From contig JAGGNK010008448.1 of the NCBI GenBank assembly GCA_017590115.1, positions 2,296,794 to 2,360,793 on the forward strand: a stretch of DNA of 64,000 nt, given 5' to 3'. Shown here piece after piece: positions 22,976 to 34,800 of the stretch (the stretch's first letter is position 1; every line of letters begins with the position of its first letter). This DNA is from Montifringilla adamsi. Lineage: Eukaryota > Chordata > Aves > Passeriformes > Passeridae. The notes beneath the pieces are model-generated. The model did not search any database and had not been told where the DNA came from. It saw only the letters and a list, made by a program, of their open reading frames with translations. The position numbers and the translations under genes were made by a program.

Positions 22976-25900
22976 AAAGAAAATAAAAGAAAAGAGGAAT
23001 TTACCTATCACCACCTGTATTGACAGTGGCATTTGGAAACAGCAGACCTGTGCATTGCTTGTTCTAACTGGAGAAGTGTTACTGACATGATTTTGGGGAT
23101 CTGTATAAAATTCATCTAGAATCTCACCTGTGTTATGAGTTCGTGTTGGAGAAGCCTGTTAAAGTAAGACAAACGTAGAAAATACCTTATTTTCTCTGAA
23201 CTTCAATTACTAGAAGCAGTTGCTCAGATTGTAAATGAAAGTAGGGCTTTCCACTTACGCTCTTCACTTCAGATGGTTTAGAAATGGGCTGGGAGTGAAG
23301 CACGTAAATTGTCACAGACAGGCAGATAATGTCTCATAAAAGAAGATAAAATGTTTTCATAAAGTATGTAAACAGTCGTATAACTTTAAGCTGGGTGAAT
23401 TCATTTGGCTGAGTGCCAGTGCAGGCGCTCAAGGGTGCACTTAGAGGCTCAGCGTGTGCACCTACACCATTTGATGAGGTGAGAGTTACTCCACGTGTGT
23501 GCAGTACAAAACTGGTGTGCCACAGGGAGCAGGTGACGGGCAGTGCTTCTGCAGTACCCTGGGCGTGACCCTGCCATCAACCATTTATGCAACGGCATTA
23601 GTGGGGATTCCAGATTAGTGGGGATTCCAGAAACTTGGTCCTTTGAAGGGGCAATCTGCTAATGAGGGATGACAAGAGTGACATCTTTCCTGGACTGCTT
23701 CCCACGTCTTTGCCTGTGCAGAATTTGCATTTATTTAAATTAGCAATTATTTCAATTACTGGTTCTAACTATCTATGCCATCTCATCAAACAAGGAGTTT
23801 GCAGGGCAGCCTAAGCAGGTGTATGAAATGCTCCTGCTGGCTCCTGCTGATGGGTGACTGTATGAAATGTGGGCACAATTTATGTTAAGGGGATGGGCTA
23901 TGAAAAGTGAGGACAATAAGAAAACTTGGAAAGATTGAGTCTTTTTTCAGTAAGCAACACAAGTGACTGGCAAGTCTCTCAATATAGATACTTTATTTTA
24001 CGTAATTTGATGGGAGAAAAAAAATCTGCATCCATATTACAAAAATTTCAGTAAATTTAATAGACCTAGTGATTTTTTATTAGCATTTATGATCAGTGCT
24101 TGGCATATCTAGCCACAATTTATGTTGGCTCTGCTATGAACTGATTCTTTAAAATGTTTACTGAATCTTGAAATACAGCAACATCTAGTTGCCACAACCT
24201 CACAGGCCTGGGACATTTTGCAAGCTGACAGACTAGCCCCAAGGTTCTGGACAGCTGGCAGTAGCAGTGGTGTGGTCAGCTCTAAATAATGGCAGGGATT
24301 TGGGAAAGAACTATTGTTAATAGTCTGGTTGTGCCTGTGTGAAAACTTGGGAGGCATTAACAGGACAGAGGGAGTGGAGGTGAGGCAGCTGGAAATGGTA
24401 GCACAGATAAATGCAAATTTTATTATGAATAAAATCTTTAGCCCCTTTGACATTAGTGGAAAGTTAAATTAGAAACTGGTCCTGTCAATTCAGAGTAAAA
24501 GTAAACATATTTGAAACAATATAGGGGAAAGGAAACAGGGAGTGAAACATACAAAACTGCATTATTGAAGAAATTAAGATACTTTTAGTCAGGGAGGAAA
24601 GAAATGCCAGAGGACAAGAAGGTTGGAAGATGAGATGATGTGTGGAAGTGTTTGGGTAGATCTTTGATCTTCTTTAGAAAGGACCACCTTCAGCTTTGGT
24701 CCTTAGGTGTGAGTTACTTGGCATAAACCTGTTGTTTGCTCAGGAGAACTAAAGTAAAGTGCTGCTTTTAGTATGCTCTTAGTGAGTGAACTTCACACTA
24801 ACCTCTGTACAAAATCCCGTGCCTGGGGACGGCAGAGGTGTGAAGAAACATGCTGGTTTCCATCAGGTTTGACCAAACAAGTGGGGACTCCTTGCAGGAG
24901 CAAAAATAATCTGATTACTCATGGGTCTAATGGATCCATTATCTAAAAGAGTAACTTTCTTTTCCCTCCCATGAGGTACAAAAGTTGTATTTGCTGTTGG
25001 GTAGGTCTAATCATAGCAACCATCACAACATGAAATCTGAGGAAGAGAGGAGTTGTAATCCCCCATAGAGCTACTCTGGCTTTACTGTAATAGGTGGATG
25101 CTGTGTGTGGTATGTGCACCACGTGCTCATGACAAGGAAGTGATTACCAGAATGCCTGGAAACCTGTTATGATTGCTTAACCTATATAATTTTTTAACCT
25201 ATGTTTGCTTTTATGCTCAAACATGGACTCAGCTCAGATTTCATTGCTCTAAGTTAAATGAAAGCTGCAGAGACCTCTGTGGAGGTGCTTTGCCTAACCT
25301 AGCAGGGAAAAATCTTGTTTCTTTTTTCATGGGTGTTTTCTTCATCCCTGAAATGAAAGCCCAAGGTTTGGCCTTCTCTGTTTCAGATAAGGGCTGTGTT
25401 ACCTGATACCATTAGTCAAGCTCCGCTTTTCAGATTGTTCCCCTGGCAACCATGAACTGTCGTGACAGATGGGGATCGATCAGCTTATTTATATCTTGAG
25501 CATTAAGAAATATTCCCAGAGAAAGGGACCACTTAGTGGGTGACTCTGGAAGATGGGAGCTCTTGTTCCATTTGGACATGATTTAGTAGAGGTTTTTGCC
25601 TTATTTATGCATCTTCTTGCATGTAGATTGGTGTTTTAAGTCTTTGGGTGTATTTTTGTGCACCTCTATCACACTAGGTAAATAGCACTGACTTCTGTAA
25701 CAGATGTATTGCATATTTAATGTTTGCTAAGTGATGTAAATTCATTTTATTAGAAAGGTTGTCTCTTTGTCTTCACAAGAGAGGTTGCAAGCTTGTAGAT
25801 GACTCATGCATCTGCACAATAAGATTTTTATCATAAGTTTCAACCAAGGTGAGCTTTCTGTTTTCATTTTTGCTCTTGCATATCACACTACAGCTGTTCT

Positions 25901-28900
25901 GCTTCTAGATACTATGAATCCTGCACTTAGAAGATGTCATACCATTGTAAGGTATGTTTCAAATACAAGTCTGTTTTGATTTATTTTGTTTTTTAGGAAG
26001 TTTTCTAACTGCTCACCCATTTTATGCTTTCATATCAGTGAGCCAAAGCACTTACACCAATGTGTGAGGGACAATTTTAAACTTTTAGTGCAAATATAAA
26101 TGCATCCGTTTGTTTAGATATAGTAGCAAGCTCACACATTCCTGTGTCAACTGAAAATAACCAGATGCTTCACTTATCATGTCAAAAATGAATCCCTGTT
26201 TCTTCTGAGAAGTCTCATTTTGCTGTGATCAGTCCCCATTAGAAGCTGGCACTCTTCCTGGGCTAAGTGCCAGTGGTGCTGTAGTTTCAAGCTGTAGCAG
26301 CAGCTTTGCTGACCAAGGCCTCAGCCAAAAGCAGAGCTGCCAATAATACTGTCAGATGTGCCTTCTAATAAAAGCTGGGTCAGCTTCCAGTCTTCAAGAC
26401 TACCAGAAGTTTGCCAGCATCAGCATTGTGGCTTGCAGTGAGGAAGGGATTTCTCTCTGAACCAAGTGCAAATTAAGAACATGATCCACATAACACAGAC
26501 TTCCTCTGGATGGTCACATTTTCTGTTTTGCTGCATGCTAACCAAGCTTCACCAGAGTGACTCAGCCCCAGCTAAATCTTACAACTAAATGAGGTTATTT
26601 CTTAACGGTCTTAGAAACTTTATTACACTTAGACATCTAGCCCATGGATTTAAGGAGTTTATCTGTGAATATAGAGTATCAGACTGGTTTGTTTGGACAT
26701 TGCAGGATCTTGTAGAACACTCTTACCAAGGAACTGAGACCCTGTGTGAGTTTTTTGCAGAGGTGGATATTAAAGTGCAACTGGATCTTTGCTTAACTTT
26801 CAGGTGTGCATAAAGTTACTTCCATTCCTGCTAATGAGCTTTGGTGCAAAGACATCGAAACAAAAGCTGTGGTGAATGTCTGAAGGATTTACAAACTAAA
26901 CTTGTCACCAGCCTCCCATGCTCAGGAGATGTACTCAGACATTCCCTGAACACTGCTGGGTTGTATGGTGTGCAGAGATCACAGACACCATTGTTTCCTC
27001 TCATTGTCAAGAACCCAGTGATTAGAGAATGCTCTTATTCGTGAAGTTTAAGGAGAATCGGCCCTTTTCTTTCCCTGATGTCTCATCTTAGAAGAGTAAC
27101 TTGTTGGGAACAGCCAGGGTTCTTCAGCTCCACATTGGGATAGCAGCTTTACTTTTAAAAGCCACATATTTCTGAAGGAAGGTCTACAGTGCCTATCTGC
27201 TGCAAAGATTGTCTGTATTGTCAGGCTTCTCCTTAGCTAGCATTAAGCTAGGGTTGGAGAAACAGAAAAATCAATCTTACAAAAGCAATGAAAGTTCAAA
27301 TAATGCTTTAAATTCTGCTGTAAACCCTTCTGCCTTCCCTAATGTAATGGTGTTATTTCCCACACTGTTTATGGTTTTCATTATCAGTGGCCATTTGAGA
27401 TGACTGATAAGATGTGACTTGGAGCTTCCCATAAACTGAGTCTGGAAAGCATGTATGCCTTAATTAGGCTGTAGAGTTTTCTGTCTAGATGCATGAGATA
27501 ATACTGACCCTATCGAGCTTGTTACATGGACAAAACTATCACTTTCACTGGCACAGTTTTGAATTTATGAGGGAAATTAAACCTGGTTGCACTTCCATCA
27601 AGAAGCCAGCCAGATATCACCATAATAAGGTCCCAGGCTTCTTTCTTACAGAATATTTTGAAGCACCTTATCTTGGTCTAGCTTTTTGGAACTATCAATT
27701 CAATTTTATACTGATAAAATACTGAAAATTTTGGTTGGTCATAGAGACCACCAAATGAGTATCTGTCCCTATATGCTGGTGGGGAGCTCTTTGTGGTGGG
27801 GGTTTGAGGGGAGTCTCACTTCATGGATACACATCTTATTTGAAGTCTGCTTTTTTTGCACATTTGACATTGGCAATGTTAGAAGATAATTTACATCTGT
27901 GACTCCTCTAGAGCAGTTATGTTTCTCACTGGCTGCTTGGCCAGCTTTCTGAATCTTCTTCCTGGAGCAACTTATGGAGGGGAGCCTAAACACCCCAAGT
28001 ACCAAAGGTACAGACACCATGGTGCTGTTTGCTAAAACAATGTGGGAATGATGCACTTCCCAATAATCAGGAATTAAGTGACATCAAGTTGTGCCCGTGT
28101 CATTTATCTTGTTTTTCAGCAGGATAATGATGCATGAGTGCAAGTATTGATTTGAAGCAGTATTTTATGGTATTCTATGTCGGCTTAGTCCAGAAGTTCA
28201 TACAGACATAGGAATACCAGTAATTTTCTAGTTGAGAAACATGAAAACCGTTTAAACAGTTTTAATGACTTCTGGTACAGTAGCTAATAATTTTGCATGT
28301 AGTGAAATAACACTACATGCTACAGAAGATGAAGTCAGTGCAGAACCATTTTGGCTTTTTTATTTACATCTTATTGTGTGTTTTTTTCTTGCAGGTCTTT
28401 ATGTGCCATTAAAAAAGGGGCTTCAAGGCACTGTGAGAAATCAGTGCTGTCCCTGAGCCAAGGCAGCTTCGCCTGTCAGGGATGGTTTAGGCAGTTACAC
28501 AAGCGTCCCCATAAATCTCCAGCGGTGGAGATTTTACAGCCTCTGTAAGCAATATGTTTCACTGCTCATCTACTCCAACCACCAGAAAGATTTTCCTTAT
28601 CTGTTGCAATTTTGAACATGTTACTCTTTTATTGAGCAGTGGAAGACTTATTTTTTCTTTCCTCTGTATGAAATTGTAATTTTTCATGTTTTTTTCTAGA
28701 CTGGATAAGCCTGGCTCTTCCATGAATTTGATCAGAAATCTGAAAGACCTACTACATTCATATTAGTCTGAATTGTTCTTGAAGTACTCAAGATACTCAA
28801 AATCAACATAACCTTGTGAAAGAATGTTATCAAAACTGACACTAAAAGCTACACAAGCAAGTAAAGTATTAGAAGTTGATTCATGGATAAGAAAAATAAC

Positions 28901-30500
28901 AGAACCATCTTTCAGTTTTTATTTCACAAGCAGCTCTTCTTATGGAAAAAAAAAATGTGGAGTTTTAGCTGTCTTTCCAGCCACCCAACATTGCATCAAA
29001 ACCATTTAATTTGCTTAAAAAGAACAGTATGAAAGCTAGATTTATAAATAGGCTACTATTGTTAAACCATTGTATTAGTCCCCAAGCTTCCCTAAATCAA
29101 TAGCTTCAAATAATGCAGTCTTTCTGGTAGGTTGAAATTCAGTTACTTGAAAGGGACATAACAGAAAAAGGCTCCTGAAATTGTAAACCCAAAGTGTTTG
29201 AAGTAATGAAAACACTGCTGCTGCTTCCTTCCTTACAAAGAACTATACTTACAGCTAATTAATTCTTACCAGTAAGTTGAGAATTTTTTGTTAGGCACAA
29301 ACTTCTCTTCTCCACATATAACTAAAGAGAGAAGCAGCAGAGGATCTCCTTTGTTAACTTTGAGGGAAAAAAAATTCTGAGATTTCTTAGCTTCTAAGGA
29401 ATGGAAAAAAAAGTAGCATTATGATTTGCATACCTTATGAAGTTGGGAGTTTTATAGTATGCTTTAATTACATGTAGGTGATGACAATAGTATTTGTGGG
29501 TCTGCTTTCCAAGTAAGTGTTTTACTTCACTGGAATGTCATTTTGGTATTTTGCAAAATATACCACAATAATGACCTGTAAAAATTTATCAGCAAGGGTT
29601 TTTTTGTGCTTAGGTGTAAAATTCATCAGGTAGGACTAAATCCATTGTTAAAGTTCAGAAATATGGAACGAACAAAACTTTTTTAACATTGTCACATTAT
29701 GAAATTTCCGAGTCTCTCTCTGCAGTACCAGTTTCTAATGTGAAAGTGGTTTATGCTAATTTAAGAAAGCCTCAGACCTACTGAAGAGTTCTGACCTGTA
29801 GTAGGCAAACCTATTTAATTTATAATACATAAAAGATAAGGATTTCCTTTTGCAGAAATTATGCTGAGTATGCAGCTGAGAATAGAATACTAGCTGATTA
29901 AGGTGTTGTTCAAAGACAAACTTAAACTTTTAAAAGTAGTTTAATTAGAGATTAAAATTATTAGGCTGTAATGAAAAGCATAGTTATCGTGAAGGAAAAG
30001 ATTTTTTATAATATATGAAATTAAGACAATTTCCCTCATTGCAAAACCTTAAGATTCTGAAGCACAATTTCTGTTTTACTTATTAGTTTATAATATCTTT
30101 GGTCAGAAAATCTGTTGCTAGCAATTGAGCAAATTGTCAAATACAAAGATTAGCCTGAGACACAGTCAATGAAATTGATAAGTGGATAGATAATGGCTAA
30201 TACAATAAATCTGGCAGAGATATTTCAGATATAAAGATAATACCTTTTAGTATTTTCTATCTCATGAGCGCTTGAATTGAGAATAACATCATTTGATACT
30301 ATCACTTATTTTCAGTAACTTGGAAAACACCTTCATATTTAAGAATAAGATTTAACCATCAGGGATTAAGGTGAACATTATGGGTAAAAGCACAGTTTTG
30401 CAGCAAAGCACAATGGAAAAAGCTGACACCAGCTAGTAATCAGAATCAGCAGGCCAGAGAAAGAGACACCTTGGGTACCTGTGTGTCCTCAGCAAACCAC
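22501..30500. other. FFAR4-CEP55 intergenic region, no gene seen
   Basis: About 8 kb with only short, unrelated open frames. Small features are the A43 tract, a 17-bp tandem duplication (ATTAGTGGGGATTCCAG at 23597-23613 and 23614-23630) and a 10-bp perfect inverted pair (28295-28304 / 28311-28320). Mammals also have no gene between these two loci. Confidence 0.6.
22931..22973. repeat. 43-base A homopolymer upstream of FFAR4
   Basis: An uninterrupted run of 43 A followed by an A-rich GAAAAGAAAATAAAAG segment. CR1, the dominant avian LINE, does not leave poly(A) tails, so this is either a mononucleotide microsatellite or the tail of a rare retroposed sequence. The preceding 200 bases resemble no gene I recognise. 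Confidence 0.9.
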
Positions 30501-30520
30501 AAACTTGTAAAATGCTCAAA

Positions 30521-30526
30521 TTTATT
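30521..30526 (-). terminator. CEP55: Candidate CEP55 polyadenylation signal
   Basis: AATAAA on the minus strand, about 1.15 kb after the CEP55 stop codon, consistent with the roughly 1-kb 3'UTR of mammalian CEP55. ATTAAA variants at about 31400 and 30561 are alternatives. Confidence 0.35.
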
Positions 30527-31227
30527 CTTAACTTGAGCATCTTTGTAAAATTTCCCCATTTTAATAATTTCCACAGAAGTAACTTCTTGTTGGGGTTTCA
30601 CTACATGTGCAAGGAACAAAATGCTCACAACACATTCAAGTTTACAGTAAGTGCTAGAGAAAAATAACACTGCAATTGCAAATCCATTAGGGATTTTTTT
30701 TACCAGTTTCTAATTTGTTGCCAGAATTTGTCATTAACTTGTGTTTTGTATAATACAAAATACAGTGACACTTCAAATACACTGGAGCAATTTGTTAAAA
30801 ACTGCACATTGGGACATTTGTCAAATCTAAGGTTGAATAACTGACATTTCCCAACTTTAACCTCTAAAATACAGAAGCAAAACAAGTTTAATTCAGCGTA
30901 ATTCTATATGCAAAATTAAAAAATGGCCTCTGACATTGTCTGAAATATATTTTCTTTGGCACCAAGGAAGTTTTTGTTTGCTAAGAAGTTGTTTTTTCTG
31001 AGGTTAAACCTTGGTCAGCATTTTAGTCACCCCTGATGGTGGTTCAGGATAATCAGCTACTTAAGATTAATGGTTTGAACATCAATCTTAAGCAGCAAAG
31101 ATCTAACATGGCCCTCCTGAGTTTTTATGTATCAAGATGTTGATATTCCACATATATATGATATATAACATATGTATGTATATACTATACACACTACACA
31201 TATATACGCACACCATGTATAAATAAA

Positions 31228-31251
31228 TATATATATATATATATATATATA
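31228..31251. repeat. (AT)n microsatellite in the presumed CEP55 3'UTR
   Basis: About 12 uninterrupted AT units, within a broader AT/TATA-rich stretch (31150-31251), lie inside the sequence predicted to be the CEP55 3'UTR. Confidence 0.85.
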
Positions 31252-31677
31252 GTGCACCTACAAGGGCCAAAAATCCTTTGCAGCTATTTTTGTCAGTTAA
31301 GGTACAAGCACAATCATAAGGATTCAACAACCAAGAACTGGGTATGCCAAAACTAAAATATAGTCTGACACAATAATTATGCTTTTACTATTCTTACATT
31401 TAATAGTGCAAAAAGAAAAAAAAAGTCAGTAGTTTACTATTTAAAATAGTCCTAACTCGAAAAATATTTCTGTTTGCAACTAGAAAATGCAGTAGCTGTT
31501 TTGCAAAAACATGAGGTAAAATACTGAGGCCAAATTATAATGTTAATACTGTTTTTGTGAAACTGAATTATAAAATCAGCAGTTGTTTATACAACTGTAA
31601 GAAAAAAGCTTTAAAAGATCTTTTGTCAGGCATATTGGCAGAATATATGAAGCAAAGATAGTAAGTCCATTTGGAGC

Positions 31678-31884
31678 TCAAGCTGTACAGAAGTCAATGT
31701 GTGCTAGTAATTCTCTATGTTGGCTCGTTGGATATAGCACTTTACATCTGGGACACTCGAGAAAACTTTCATCAAGGCAGCTGGAATGTTTCAGGGGAGG
31801 ACTTCTGTCACATGTGGTCAGCTTCTTGTCAAATACAGCTTGCAAATCTTCTTGTGATTCCATACGTCCAGATTCCTGGAGTTT
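31678..31884 (-). CDS. CEP55: CEP55 coding exon 8 (terminal, zinc finger)
   Basis: Acceptor CTCCTCCTTTTCCAG; 68 codons (390-457) and stop. Begins KLQESGRMES and ends with the CPRC..H..C ubiquitin-binding zinc finger (LECPRCKVLYP, AHIDFCTA). Confidence 0.95.
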   Translation of the reverse strand, partial: KLQESGRMESQEDLQAVFDKKLTTCDRSPPLKHSSCLDESFLECPRCKVLYPTSQHRELLAHIDFCTA

Positions 31885-34800
31885 CTGGAAAAGGAGGAGC
31901 TTCACTGTAAGACTGGGGCATGCATGCACTGATCAAACACTGTAGGAAAATATAGTAAAGGCTTGATGGCACACAAGCCTTGGGTGTGTTACAGCACTAA
32001 GGACTGTGCCTCCTTCACCAGCAACAAGTCTGAGTGGGAAGCACATTGCATCTTTGTCATGGTGCAACGGACAAAACTGAGTCACACACTGTGATACAGA
32101 ATACAGAGCGTTCCCTGCTCAGCACCCTGACTGTTCTGGAGCTCCTGCTGCAGTGCTCCTGCTCCGTGCTTGCTGGAGAGAAAAGCAGTGCCTGCCTGGC
32201 TTGCACAGGGCTCTGCGCCTTGGGGAAACAGACATAAAGGATGGAGGGACACTTAGTGTTTGAAAGAAGATCCCAAAGCAAGAAGATGTATGTTTATGCA
32301 AAATCCCTGAGTGAATTCACCTATGAGCTGCATATTCAGTACATACCAGAGGTTCCAGGCGGGTTATTTTCTCCTTGGCCTTGCGCAGCTCCTTGAGAAC
32401 ATGGCTTAACTCATGCTTCAAGTTCTGGCGATCAAGCTTCCCGTTCTCTAAGTCTGTGGTACACATCTGGATCTGGCATCCCAACAAAGTGAAAACTTAA
32501 AGTTAGTATGAACTGGGAGGAATGTTTCCCATTTATATACTTAAAGTCAGTTTTGCTCTGCAATAACATCTGATAAAATGGGATTAAAAGGAAAATTTAA
32601 ATGAAAAATTAAAAATTGCTGTTGCTTTCATTACAGTGAAATTCACACATGCCCAGTTATTAAAATCTCCCTTAGAAGAGGTACAGTTTAAAGTTATTTT
32701 GATTGGAGGGTGTTTCAATTTCAAATAAAGAAAACAGAAAATCTGGCAATGCAACTATTTCTATAACTATATTGAGAATATATTATGAAACTTTAATTAG
32801 GTGATTAGTTTTAGGATGTTTCCTGTGCCTTATCTGAGGCTTTACCTGTTGAACAAGTGCTTGTGGAGAAAACAGCATCAGGTTTGATCATACCCTCTTA
32901 TTGTACAAGGTTACAGATTTTCCTCCTGACACATGTCAAAATTTTTGAAAGCATCAAGAGATTATGTACAGTTGAATATTCATGCCTAGCATTACTTTAT
33001 TTGATATACTAATCATTCTTAAATGTGAAGTTAGTCTAGAAAGACTTTGTGCCCAACACAGATTAAATACCAGCACTTTAGCACACAATCGTGTACCTGT
33101 TGTTCCAGCAAAGCTATTCTTGTGTGTTCTGCCTCCTGTCTGAGCAATGATTTACGAAGGAGTTGCACCTACAAGGCAGATGAACACTTGTAACAAACAA
33201 CTTCCATATACAATAGTTAATAAGCTTAAAAAGAATTAATTTATAATGAGATGGAAGAAAACTCTTGCATTCCAATGCCAACAGAAAATGTATGTCTGTT
33301 ATGCAGGAACCAAACTCAATTCAAATCACTACTTCCCCAAGGAAAACCCTAGTGAAAAATTATTATTGCACCAAGAAGGGGGAATGCAGGATGATGTTAT
33401 TGTCAAAAAAAAGAAACCAAAAATGGAAGCCTCCTAGGTGATTGCCAGGATGCTGCCAAAAATATACTCACAAAACCTATGTTTGCACTAACATAAGATG
33501 ATGTTAATAAAAACAAACAATGCCCTTTTTTTTAATATAAGAGAACAAGTTTAAGGGTGAGAAAGTACTATATAATAGTCATTAAGTAAATGCATACATT
33601 AAAATATCCTCTGCTTGCAGCATGTATCAACTTTTATGACAATACTGTTGTTCAGCTTCAAAAAATAAAATGAAATAAAATAAACATATTTTAATCATTA
33701 TTAACCAATGAGAAGCAGTCTGTCTGTAGAGAGTTTAAGGGTTGTTTTGCTTTTGGCCTACTTTGGTGTCTAGTAAATTTTATTCTCATATTTCAAATAT
33801 CAGTTGTATTTTAGCAGCCAGGTGGCAGCAAATATTAGTGGTATTCCATAGTTATGAGCACCTGATAAAATGGTTTTTGTTTTTTTTTTTTGCTTCTTGT
33901 TCTCATTTACTATTAGTCTCAAGGATGAACTATATTAGAATCAATTCAGTATTTTGTCCCTTCTATTTTGTGTCCCTTAAGACTAGAGAAATAAATGAAC
34001 AAAGAAGTTTCTTCTTTAAACAATTCAATGTTAACCACAAGGACATGAGTCTAGATCTATGTCAAGAACAGTTATCAGAGAGAGGGATGGTCCATCTGAT
34101 TAGCTATGAATTTTCATCTCTCTTGGTTCTTTGCTAATGATCTCAAACCTCCAAATCCATCCACCCACCTGACATAAAAGATCTTCAGACTTTTCTTTTT
34201 CTTCTCTGAGCTGTTCTTTGATAGTTTCATTTTCCTGTTTTAGTCTTTGTGCTTTCTCTTTCATTTTATTTTCATTTTCTCGAGTCTTCATTTCAGCAAC
34301 CCGTTGTGACTGCAATAAGGCATTTAAACTCATCATTTCCCCTTGTGTTTCTTCATATGTCTTTTTAAGTTCGTTAAGTTCAGATCTCAGCTGGGCTATA
34401 GTGCGTCTTTCTGTCTCAGGATGACCCTCAGTTAGAAAGGTCTGGTCACAGTATTCTTGCCTTTCCTCCTGTAGATGACCTTAATGAGTCAGAAATAATT
34501 GAGTTAGTAATGTGAAAAAAAAACCCACTTAAAAATCAGAGCACTGAATCTTTAACAGCATTTTAAGGCTTATTAATAGAAATTGAAATAGTAGGCTATT
34601 GCACAGCTCAGATTAGAACCAAACTTTGGTTGAAACAGCTTTCAGTATTGAAAATACATTAAGTCTCCTTACCAATATACTTACGGGAAAACACAGTTCT
34701 TCTAAGGCCTCATGCATCATACTGACACCTGGGAATCTGACAGAAAACCACTGGATTCCTACTTCTATTTTTAGGCTCTTTAGCCAAGCTGCTGGCATTA

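Noticed and set aside
31103..31330. Minus-strand frame with Tyr-Ile repeats
   Set aside because: It is an (AT)n microsatellite translated in the CEP55 3'UTR.
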